5,410 nt of DNA, from NCBI GenBank assembly GCA_947629065.1, contig CANRCH010000116.1, positions 1 to 5,410 of the forward strand, written 5' to 3'. The notes below the pieces were generated by a model. The model saw only the letters and a list, made by a program, of their open reading frames with translations. It ran no database searches and was not told the origin of the DNA. Source of the DNA: an uncultured Aliarcobacter sp. (lineage in GTDB: Bacteria; Campylobacterota; Campylobacteria; Campylobacterales; Arcobacteraceae). Position numbers and translations under genes: made by a program. Positions within the stretch are counted from its first letter, which is position 1. Every line of letters begins with the position of its first letter. This document shows, piece after piece, positions 1 through 5,410 of this stretch.

Positions 1-2
1 AC

Positions 3-443
3 TACAATATGTCAAATTTGGCTGATTTTAATACCAAAAACTATATTTTAGATAATAGTGAAGCAAAAAAATATCACTATAATTTTGATAAATATCCACT
101 AAAACTAAAACTTGCACTTCCACTGTATTCTCAAGCTGTACAGTTTAGAGATGAAAAGGCTATAAATTTATTTGAAGGTGTGTTTGAAGATGATTTTTTA
201 GAAAATTTTGAAAAACTAGAAAACAGTAGATATAAAGTTCTAAAAAGCCACTATTTCAAAGGAAAATATATTTATAAAGATGATATATTTAGATTTGAAA
301 CTGTAAAAGAAGATGAGTTAAAAACTGCTTTTAATGACTTTTTAAAACTATCAAACAACTATTTTAATGAAGTTATTTTTTACACTATTAAATATAAAAA
401 TAGATACAATTTGCAAAAATTATTACAAAATAGTTCAAACTAA
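3..443 (+). CDS. C-terminal part of an uncharacterised helical protein, cut by the left edge
   Basis: I do not recognise this protein with confidence. The frame stays open to the left edge, and the eight bases before the ATG at 9 carry no Shine-Dalgarno sequence, so this is probably the tail of a longer gene. From that Met, 144 residues are visible. They are rich in Lys, Asn, Phe, Tyr and Glu, with no Cys, no membrane segment and no signal peptide in the visible part. Prediction by eye is mostly helical. The stretch at residues 36-83 (ALPLYSQAVQFRDEKAINLF, then a ..FEKL..SRYKVLKSHYF pattern) looks like a pair of solenoid helices. From memory it recalls the central-to-C-terminal part of large, poorly described TPR-like proteins of other Gram-negative bacteria, but this is unverified. 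The stop lies 14 bases before the start of the next gene, so the two are almost certainly co-transcribed. It is a real gene by codon use and by its tight fit to the gene below. Confidence 0.7.
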   Translation, partial: YNMSNLADFNTKNYILDNSEAKKYHYNFDKYPLKLKLALPLYSQAVQFRDEKAINLFEGVFEDDFLENFEKLENSRYKVLKSHYFKGKYIYKDDIFRFETVKEDELKTAFNDFLKLSNNYFNEVIFYTIKYKNRYNLQKLLQNSSN

Positions 444-457
444 ATAAAAGGGAAGAG

Positions 458-2599
458 ATGATTAAAAAAAGTTTAGCATCACTTTTAATACTAAAACTTT
501 CGCTATTTTCTTGTGCTGATTACTGGAATCCAAACAGTATTGAGTTTATGCTTTTAGAAAAAAGAGATAATGTTTTTTTACAATATGGTGAAGATTTAGA
601 TAATGCTTCTATTTATGACTCCATTTTATATAATTATAATGAAAAAAATAAAGAAGCAAATCTTCTTGAGTGGCAAAAAGTACTAAAAAATGACTATAAA
701 GAGGAGTTTTCCACAAAAGAGATTGAAGAGATTTTATATGAAAATAAAAATCTAAATAGTGTAAATAGTAAAGAGATAAAGGAGTATTTCTCTTTTACAA
801 AAGAGCAAGAAGCTTGTGTAAATTTTGATAATTACGGATACTTAGAAAAACCAAAAAATTGTAAAACTTATATTAATAAAGCACTAGAAAAACTAGAAAA
901 TATTAACAACAGTTTTCTAAAAGAGAGATATTTTTTCCTAGCATTAAGACTTGCACACTATGAAAAAGAAAATCCACTTGAAATTTATAATAAATACAGT
1001 GAAGAGTTTAAAAACTCTAATTCACTTGCAAACTCTTGGATAAAAGCTATATATGCAGGTGCACTAATCAAAGATGGAAAAAAAGCAGAAGGGGTTTATG
1101 AGTTTTTAACTCTATTTGATGAAAGCATAAATTACCATTTAGCATTATACAATTTTTTTCATATAAGAAATGAAAAAGATTTTAACAAACTTTTAGAGTT
1201 ATCAAAAAATAGTGATGAGAAAGAAAAAGCCTATGTTTTAAGAGCATTAGATAGTTCAAGTAGTTCAATTGAAGAGATAGAAAATATAGCTAATCTTAAT
1301 AAAGATTCAAAATGGATTGATTTTTTACTATATAGAGAACTTTTAAAGTCACTTTCTAATCTTAATGATTTCTACTATTATGAAGATGAATGGTATGGAA
1401 ATGAAAAATTTAATTCAAGATATCTTCAATTTTTAGAAGATTTTAGAGATTTAAATAGAAATGATAATTATTTGATTGATTTATCTTTACTATATTTTGG
1501 GGTTTATACACTAAATTTTGAAATAGCAAATGAGGCTTTAGAAAACCTTGAAAAAACTAATAAAAACTCTCATGAAGTTGATATTGCTTCATATTTTCTA
1601 TTTTTAAATCAAATTGATATTCTAAATATTGATAAAGAAAATGAGATTATGGAAAGACTTAATACCCTTTTAGATGAAAATCATAACTCAGATTCACTTA
1701 TTAAATACACTTTTAAAATAGTAGAAAAGCTGTATAAAAAACAAAATCAAGAGTTTGATGAGTTTTTAGTAAAAAATATTATATCTTTTTCTCCAAGCGG
1801 TCTTAGCGTAGAGAATATTGCACTACTTAATAATTTTATAAACTCAAATCAAGAATCACAATTTAAAAAATATCTACAAAATAGATATAAAAAAGAGTTA
1901 GAAAATAATATAGATGAGTTAAATTATGTAAAACTTGTAAATTTAATAAACAATCTAAACTTCCAAGAAGCACTTGATTTAAACATAGCTGAACTAAACA
2001 AGAAGCTAGAGTTTAACCCTTTTAATGCTCTTATAAGAGGAAATAATAGATCTGGAACTAAAGAGCAATACACTATTAAAGAGTTTTTGAAAAAAGCTAT
2101 TTTAATAGAAAAAAATGCAAAAAAAGATTTAAACAACTATATGGATAACTTTTTATATGCTAATATCTTATACAATTTAAGCTATTTTGGAAATTCTGAT
2201 AGAATTACTACAATCTATAGAAGTTCATATAGTATTCACACTCCAAAACTTCAAGAAGAAAAACTAAATCTTGCACTAAAATATTATCAAATTGCTTTAA
2301 ATAGTGCTAAAAATAAAGAACAAAAAGCTAAAATTAGCTACCAAATAACAAAAACAAAACTTGCACTATTTGATTTAACATCAAAAGCTGCACCACAAAA
2401 TATATCTTGGTGGAACAAAGAGAAAAGAACTTGGAACTATGGATCAAGAGATGATTTCTATGAGATATTTTTAATTGATTCAGGTGCAAGAGATTTTAAC
2501 AAACTAAGAGATGATTTTAGTGATACAAAATATTATAATGAGCTTTTAAAAGAGTGTGGTGATTTTAGAACTTATATTAATATGAATAAAAAAAGATAA
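458..2599 (+). CDS. Exported or lipid-anchored alpha-helical repeat (TPR-like) protein of unknown function
   Basis: This encodes 713 residues. The start is set by the ATG at 458 with an AAGGGA Shine-Dalgarno at 448-453. The N terminus is a clear export signal: basic MIKK, then a hydrophobic stretch to residue 18, then SCAD. Cys19 could be a lipidated cysteine, but LFSC has Phe at -2, which is unusual for a lipobox. Signal peptidase I could instead cut after SCA (residue 20). The mature protein is almost wholly helical, with repeated amphipathic helix pairs. The clearest TPR-like unit is at residues 599-639 (LALKYYQIAL, then a helix ending in TKLALFD). Other landmarks are LLEWQKVL at 69-76, Cys120 and Cys135 (a possible disulfide), EFNPFNALIRG at 518-528, LYNLSYFGN at 571-579 and YYNELLKECGDFRTY at 692-706. 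From memory these echo large secreted solenoid proteins of unknown role in Bacteroidetes and Proteobacteria, which I could not check. It is the central gene of the operon and probably acts in the periplasm or on a membrane as a binding scaffold. No catalytic motif is visible. Confidence 0.85.
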   Translation: MIKKSLASLLILKLSLFSCADYWNPNSIEFMLLEKRDNVFLQYGEDLDNASIYDSILYNYNEKNKEANLLEWQKVLKNDYKEEFSTKEIEEILYENKNLNSVNSKEIKEYFSFTKEQEACVNFDNYGYLEKPKNCKTYINKALEKLENINNSFLKERYFFLALRLAHYEKENPLEIYNKYSEEFKNSNSLANSWIKAIYAGALIKDGKKAEGVYEFLTLFDESINYHLALYNFFHIRNEKDFNKLLELSKNSDEKEKAYVLRALDSSSSSIEEIENIANLNKDSKWIDFLLYRELLKSLSNLNDFYYYEDEWYGNEKFNSRYLQFLEDFRDLNRNDNYLIDLSLLYFGVYTLNFEIANEALENLEKTNKNSHEVDIASYFLFLNQIDILNIDKENEIMERLNTLLDENHNSDSLIKYTFKIVEKLYKKQNQEFDEFLVKNIISFSPSGLSVENIALLNNFINSNQESQFKKYLQNRYKKELENNIDELNYVKLVNLINNLNFQEALDLNIAELNKKLEFNPFNALIRGNNRSGTKEQYTIKEFLKKAILIEKNAKKDLNNYMDNFLYANILYNLSYFGNSDRITTIYRSSYSIHTPKLQEEKLNLALKYYQIALNSAKNKEQKAKISYQITKTKLALFDLTSKAAPQNISWWNKEKRTWNYGSRDDFYEIFLIDSGARDFNKLRDDFSDTKYYNELLKECGDFRTYINMNKKR

Positions 2600-2618
2600 A
2601 AAATTAAAGGAGAAATCT

Positions 2619-3368
2619 ATGCAATATTTTGGAGAGATTCAAACAAAGTACGAAGAGCTATTTTTAACACAAAGCTACTTATATTTTAACGAAAATGAAG
2701 AAGATACTATAAGTCCAAAAGAGTTAAAGCAACTTTTAAAAACAGCGAAAGATAGAAAGAAAAATATAATTGGAACAATTTTTATATATAACCCTACAGT
2801 TACTCCTATAGGTTATGATTCAAATAAATATCTTCTTGATCAAGGTTTTGAAGATTTTGATGAGTTAATTGAGTTAAAAGTAGAAAGTTATATTACAGTT
2901 TTCAAACAAGCTATGAAAGAGCACTGTAAAGGAAAAATAGTTGAGATTAGAAATCTATTTAATCTAATTGAAAAAAATATTGACTCATCTCTACTTCTTC
3001 AAAAATTTGAAGCTGATATTGATAAATACTACTCAGGACAAAATACAGAGTTTGAAAGAGATATTATGTATTTAGATGTTCAAAACTTAATTCCTAGTGG
3101 AAAATTTGTATATCTTGCATGGGGTGAAAAGATAAATGCAAAAGATTTTCCAAAAATAGAAGAGTATGCAAAAACAATTTATGATAATTGTGTGAAATTA
3201 GGAAAAAATGTTGCTTTTGTTTATAAAAAAGAGAAAACAAAAGATGAATCAATAAAATACCTACAATTCGCACATCCTGAACAAAATTTCAAGAATAAAA
3301 GTGCAATTTCTTTTGCTATGAAAAAATCTTTTGATGTTTTTCCACCAATTCCATCTTTTTATGAATAA
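2619..3368 (+). CDS. Cytosolic protein with DUF1643-like motif order, function unknown
   Basis: This encodes 249 residues. The ATG at 2619 has a strong AAAGGAG Shine-Dalgarno (2606-2612) at six bases' spacing, 19 bases after the stop of the preceding gene. There is no signal peptide or membrane segment, so it should be cytosolic, unlike the exported protein encoded just upstream. Four motifs stand out in order: a hydrophobic strand ending in IYNPT (residues 56-60), RNLFNL (111-116), a strand ending in YLAWGE (165-170), and FAHPE (217-221). The order NP[ST], NLF, WG, HP is that of DUF1643, a small alpha/beta family of unknown function. The spacing is wider here, with a helical insert between NPT and NLF and another before WG, so it may be a distant relative rather than a member. 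A non-enzymatic role cannot be excluded. The stop lies only three bases before the palindrome upstream of the tRNA promoter. Confidence 0.85.
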   Translation: MQYFGEIQTKYEELFLTQSYLYFNENEEDTISPKELKQLLKTAKDRKKNIIGTIFIYNPTVTPIGYDSNKYLLDQGFEDFDELIELKVESYITVFKQAMKEHCKGKIVEIRNLFNLIEKNIDSSLLLQKFEADIDKYYSGQNTEFERDIMYLDVQNLIPSGKFVYLAWGEKINAKDFPKIEEYAKTIYDNCVKLGKNVAFVYKKEKTKDESIKYLQFAHPEQNFKNKSAISFAMKKSFDVFPPIPSFYE

Positions 3369-3371
3369 TTT

Positions 3372-3393
3372 TAGCAAACTTTAATGTTTGCTA
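3372..3393 (+). promoter_or_regulatory. 8-bp perfect palindrome at the -35 position of the tRNA promoter
   Basis: TAGCAAAC (3372-3379) and its exact reverse complement GTTTGCTA (3386-3393) flank the six-base spacer TTTAAT. The left arm begins three bases after the stop codon of the upstream gene and covers the place where a -35 box would sit (about 3374-3379, given the TATAAT at 3397). It could be a weak terminator for the upstream operon, but no T-run follows on either strand and the stem has only three G-C pairs. The other reading is a protein-binding site controlling the tRNA promoter. The symmetry is seen directly; the role is inferred. Confidence 0.5.
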
Positions 3394-3396
3394 GAC

Positions 3397-3409
3397 TATA
3401 ATTCCCGTC
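3397..3409 (+). promoter_or_regulatory. Promoter -10 box and GC-rich discriminator of the tRNA-Gln-Tyr-Phe unit
   Basis: A perfect TATAAT lies at 3397-3402, 20 bases before tRNA-Gln, which puts transcription start near 3408-3410. No good -35 hexamer is present, as is common in Campylobacterota sigma-70 promoters. The bases after the -10 box (TCCCGTCC, 3403-3410) are strikingly G+C-rich for this AT-rich DNA. A GC-rich discriminator is the known mark of stable-RNA promoters that respond to the stringent response in other bacteria. Control by ppGpp here is inference. Confidence 0.7.
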
Positions 3410-3421
3410 CACTTAAATAGC

Positions 3422-3496
3422 TGGGGTATCGCCAAGCGGTAAGGCAACGGTTTTTGGTACCGTCATCCGAAGGTTCGAATCCTTCTACCCCATCCA
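3422..3496 (+). tRNA. tRNA-Gln (anticodon TTG)
   Basis: A complete 75-base cloverleaf with encoded CCA. The acceptor arm TGGGGTA (3422-3428) pairs with TACCCCA (3486-3492), followed by discriminator T and CCA at 3494-3496. The anticodon stem ACGGT/ACCGT (3447-3451 and 3459-3463) encloses TTTTGGT with anticodon TTG at 3454-3456, reading CAA and, by wobble, CAG. The T arm is GAAGG/CCTTC (3469-3473 and 3481-3485) around TTCGAAT. The weak first pair T1-A72 is typical of bacterial tRNA-Gln. In related Campylobacterota, Gln-tRNA is made by misacylation with Glu followed by GatCAB amidation, and GatCAB reads this pair in other bacteria. It is the first gene of the tRNA unit. Confidence 0.97.
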
Positions 3497-3515
3497 AATT
3501 TAAGTTCTTTTTTAT

Positions 3516-3600
3516 GGTGAGGTTGGAGAGTGGTCAAATCCTGCGGACTGTAAATCCGCCGCCTTAGGCTTCGAAGGTTCAAATCCTTCTCTCACCACCA
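3516..3600 (+). tRNA. tRNA-Tyr (anticodon GTA)
   Basis: An 85-base class II tRNA with encoded CCA. The acceptor arm GGTGAGG (3516-3522) pairs with TCTCACC (3590-3596), with one G-T pair at the inner end, then discriminator A and CCA. The anticodon stem GCGGA/TCCGC (3543-3547 and 3555-3559) encloses CTGTAAA with GTA at 3550-3552. A long variable arm folds as GCC TTA GGC (3561-3569), as expected for bacterial tRNA-Tyr. The T arm is GAAGG/CCTTC (3573-3577 and 3585-3589). It lies 19 bases after tRNA-Gln in the same direction. Confidence 0.97.
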
Positions 3601-3616
3601 CTTTTATTCTATGTGT

Positions 3617-3692
3617 GGTTCGATAGCTCAGTCGGTAGAGCAAAGGATTGAAAATCCTTGTGTCGACAGTTCGATTCTGTCTCGAACCACCA
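3617..3692 (+). tRNA. tRNA-Phe (anticodon GAA)
   Basis: A 76-base cloverleaf with encoded CCA. The acceptor arm GGTTCGA (3617-3623) pairs with TCGAACC (3682-3688), then discriminator A and CCA at 3690-3692. The D stem is GCTC/GAGC (3626-3629 and 3638-3641). The anticodon stem AAGGA/TCCTT (3643-3647 and 3655-3659) encloses TTGAAAA with GAA at 3650-3652. The T arm is GACAG/CTGTC (3665-3669 and 3677-3681). It lies 16 bases after tRNA-Tyr and 34 bases before the DUF2721 gene, with no terminator between. Confidence 0.97.
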
Positions 3693-3726
3693 CTTAATTT
3701 TTAAATCCCTTTTAAAGCAAATTATT

Positions 3727-4182
3727 ATGAACACAATAGATACAAATACAATAGCTTCATTAATACAATTATCAGTCGCACCTGTTTTTTTACTAGCTGG
3801 AATAGCTGGTCTTTTAAATGTATTTACTTCAAGACTAAGTAGAATTATTGATAAAGTAGATAAACTTGATAAGTTTGAGAATGATACAAAAGAGAAAAGC
3901 CAAGAGATAATTGATTTAATCAAAAGAAGAAGAGAGTTTCTTACAATGCGTATGAGAAATACAAATAGAGCTATATTTTTTGGAACACTTACAGGACTTC
4001 TTATAGCCTTAGTTATTATTACAATATTCTTAACATCTTTTTTTCATTTTGAGCATGTTATTTATATAGGAGTTTTATTTATTTTAGCTATGTTGTCTTT
4101 GGTTATTTCTTTAGTTTTATTTCTTAGAGAGCTTTTTTATACTACAAAATTTATAAACAATAAACAAAGCTATATTCCATAA
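3727..4182 (+). CDS. DUF2721 family small membrane protein
   Basis: This encodes 151 residues from the ATG at 3727. The frame is open further upstream into tRNA-Phe, but the only earlier start-like codon (TTG at 3658) lies inside that tRNA and is rejected. The N terminus (IASLIQLSVAPVFLLAGIAG, residues 9-28) followed by SRLSRIIDK (35-43) is the hallmark of DUF2721, an inner-membrane family of unknown function. Three membrane segments are visible at about residues 16-34, 82-106 and 111-135. A charged, probably cytoplasmic, loop (about 40-80, with KRRRE at 66-70) separates the first two. The length is typical for the family. No good Shine-Dalgarno precedes the start; AAAG at 3714-3717 is the best candidate. 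With no promoter of its own that I can defend, it may be translated from the tail of the tRNA transcript. The hairpin at 4163-4194 overlaps its last codons and stop. Confidence 0.88.
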   Translation: MNTIDTNTIASLIQLSVAPVFLLAGIAGLLNVFTSRLSRIIDKVDKLDKFENDTKEKSQEIIDLIKRRREFLTMRMRNTNRAIFFGTLTGLLIALVIITIFLTSFFHFEHVIYIGVLFILAMLSLVISLVLFLRELFYTTKFINNKQSYIP

Positions 4183-4205
4183 TATAGCTTTGTTGTCTTC
4201 TTTTT
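4163..4205 (+). terminator. Rho-independent terminator, possibly bidirectional, overlapping a stop codon
   Basis: AACAAAGCTATATT (4163-4176) is the exact reverse complement of 4181-4194, giving a 14-bp stem with a four-base CCAT loop. It is followed on the + strand by a pyrimidine tract ending in five T (4196-4205). The left arm codes for the last residues of the DUF2721 protein, and the TAA stop spans loop and right arm. On the minus strand the stem is followed by a T-rich but broken tract (TATTGTTTATAA), so it could also stop transcription of the convergent MCP gene, whose stop is 13 bases from the stem. Confidence 0.8.
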
Positions 4206-4207
4206 AA

Positions 4208-5410
4208 TTATATATTATTCTTTCCATCAAACTCTTTTTCATCAACTTGTGAGATGATATCTTCAGATATTTTTAGAGTTTGTTGTGCAATTTCATTTGC
4301 ATTTGAAGCATTTTGTGCATTTCTTTGAGTGATTTGATCTAGGTTATTAACTGCATCATTTATTTGAATCATTCCTGTTGATTGTTCTTTACTAGCTTGT
4401 GTAACATTTGAGATTAAATCTAAAGTCACACTTATATTTTCATTTAACTCATTATAACCATCAATCATACTTGAAGCTATTTGCCTTCCCTCTTTTGTTT
4501 TAAGAGTTGCAAGTTCTACAATTCTTTTTATCTCATTTGCAGCTTCAGCACTTCGTGATGCTAGATTTCGTACCTCTTGAGCTACAACAGCAAATCCTTT
4601 TCCAGCTTCTCCAGCAGTTGCTGCTTCAACGGCTGCATTTAAGCTTAGAATATTTGTTTGGAATGCAATTTGATCAATTACCGTAATCGCATCACTAATC
4701 GCTAATGCTTGATTATTTATCTCTTCCATAGATTGCACTGTTTTATTTGCTAAATCTTGTCCTGTGTTGATTGAGCCTTTTACTATTTCACCATAGTTTG
4801 CCATTTGTGCTGTTGTTTGAGTATTATTTGTAATATTACTTGTAATCTCTTCTAAAGAAGCTGCTGTTTCTTCTAAAGATGCTGCTTGAGAGTTTGCCGC
4901 AGTTGAAATATAGTTCATATTTTCACTTAGAGTTTGTGCATTTTGGCTTAAAGTTCTACCTATTTTTTTATTATCAACTAACATATTTGTAATAACATCT
5001 CTTAAATCTGTAACATCAGTTTCAAGCTCTTTTATTACACCTTCAAGCTGATTATCTTTTAATTTTGGTCTAAAATCAAGTTTTGAGTAAGAGTTTAAAA
5101 CATTTAAAATATTTGATATATTTGTATTTAAAGTATTTAACATCTCATTAATAATATTTTTTAAATCATTTAAAGCTGGATTATTAGAGTCTAATCTTAT
5201 TTTCTCATTTAAATAACCTTTATTAATACTATTTGCAACTCTTATTGTATCTGCTATTAAAGCTCTATCTTTTTGGATATTTACTTTTGTGTTTTCAATA
5301 TTTTCATTGATTATTTTTGCCATGATTCCTAGTTCATCTTTTGAATCAACATTTATTAACCTTATATCATCTTTTTCAAAATTTATAAATGCAAAAAACT
5401 CTTCAACCCC
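4208..5410 (-). CDS. Methyl-accepting chemotaxis protein, C-terminal 400 residues (N terminus beyond the right edge)
   Basis: A chemoreceptor signalling region. The Met encoded at 5321-5323 is internal: the same frame stays open for 29 more codons to the right edge and reads [11 protein letters not shown] through SKDELGIM, which runs straight into MAKIINENI. Counting from the edge, residues 1-45 form a HAMP-like unit with the DELGIM motif. Two further HAMP-like units follow at about 55-100 and 100-140. The signalling coiled coil begins near 150. A methylation helix with paired Glu ([11 protein letters not shown]) lies at about 178-188. The conserved hairpin tip ([35 protein letters not shown]) lies at about 248-284, and the return helix runs to the C terminus. 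The tip should bind CheA and CheW. The C terminus ([11 protein letters not shown]) has no NWETF-type tether for CheR/CheB. The sensor domain and transmembrane segments are out of view, so the ligand cannot be guessed. Confidence 0.95.
   Translation of the reverse strand, partial: GVEEFFAFINFEKDDIRLINVDSKDELGIMAKIINENIENTKVNIQKDRALIADTIRVANSINKGYLNEKIRLDSNNPALNDLKNIINEMLNTLNTNISNILNVLNSYSKLDFRPKLKDNQLEGVIKELETDVTDLRDVITNMLVDNKKIGRTLSQNAQTLSENMNYISTAANSQAASLEETAASLEEITSNITNNTQTTAQMANYGEIVKGSINTGQDLANKTVQSMEEINNQALAISDAITVIDQIAFQTNILSLNAAVEAATAGEAGKGFAVVAQEVRNLASRSAEAANEIKRIVELATLKTKEGRQIASSMIDGYNELNENISVTLDLISNVTQASKEQSTGMIQINDAVNNLDQITQRNAQNASNANEIAQQTLKISEDIISQVDEKEFDGKNNI

Noticed and set aside
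9..11. ATG taken as the true start of the first gene
   Set aside because: No Shine-Dalgarno is visible and the frame is open to the edge. It cannot be fully excluded because only eight bases lie upstream.
1924..2136. 70-codon open frame on the minus strand inside the solenoid gene
   Set aside because: It lies antisense to a long gene with consistent codon use, its Phe/Ser-rich product is the expected shadow of AAA- and TCT-rich coding DNA, and it has no ribosome binding site of note.
3508..3513. Run of six T between tRNA-Gln and tRNA-Tyr as a terminator
   Set aside because: No stem-loop precedes it other than the tRNA itself, and the following tRNAs lack a promoter of their own, so it is more likely a processing spacer.
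3469..3590. Near-identical 18-base direct repeats at 3469-3486 and 3573-3590, as a possible att site or recombination scar
   Set aside because: They are the T arms of tRNA-Gln and tRNA-Tyr, which differ by one base as expected of tRNAs. No integrase and no displaced tRNA fragment is present.
3658..3726. Upstream TTG start that would lengthen the DUF2721 protein by 23 residues
   Set aside because: The TTG is within the anticodon arm of tRNA-Phe, and the family's conserved N terminus begins just after the ATG at 3727.
3609..3923. 104-codon open frame on the minus strand across tRNA-Phe and the DUF2721 gene
   Set aside because: It covers a tRNA and the complement of a recognisable membrane protein, and its C-terminal part is merely translated tRNA antisense.
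5321..5323. ATG taken as the start of the chemotaxis gene
   Set aside because: The frame is open to the window edge and the upstream codons complete the HAMP-like DELGIM motif, so this Met is internal.
1..5410. CRISPR array, insertion sequence, toxin-antitoxin pair or retron
   Set aside because: I saw no regularly spaced repeats, no transposase or reverse transcriptase motifs, no terminal inverted repeats and no small overlapping gene pair.

Overview
The window is about 70% or more A+T. Its codon use is strongly biased to AAA, TTT, ATA and GAA, and its methyl-accepting chemotaxis protein (MCP) has the layout familiar from Arcobacter-type bacteria. I place it in the Campylobacterota (epsilonproteobacteria), most likely the Arcobacter/Aliarcobacter group. 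This rests on composition and protein style, not on a search.

Left part (3-3368, + strand): a tight run of three genes of unknown function, separated by gaps of only 14 and 19 bases. Two of the genes have visible Shine-Dalgarno sequences, and I see no promoter or terminator between any of them, so they look like one operon. The first is cut by the left edge. The second encodes a 713-residue exported or lipid-anchored alpha-helical repeat (solenoid) protein. The third encodes a 249-residue cytosolic protein whose motif order resembles DUF1643. The joint job of this operon is unknown, and it is the most likely place in the window for something undescribed.

Middle part (3369-4205, + strand): a stable-RNA promoter with a perfect TATAAT box and a GC-rich discriminator, preceded by an 8-bp palindrome. 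It drives tRNA-Gln(TTG), tRNA-Tyr(GTA) and tRNA-Phe(GAA), all with encoded CCA ends. A gene for a small DUF2721 membrane protein starts 34 bases after tRNA-Phe. No terminator separates it from the tRNAs, so it may be co-transcribed with them. A 14-bp hairpin that overlaps its stop codon ends the unit.

Right part (4208-5410, - strand): the C-terminal 400 residues of an MCP that continues past the right edge. HAMP-like repeats are followed by a complete cytoplasmic signalling coiled coil. The gene converges on the DUF2721 gene, and the shared hairpin lies between the two stop codons.

No insertion sequence, integrase, CRISPR array, phage gene or origin is visible. No gene-free stretch exceeds 300 bases.
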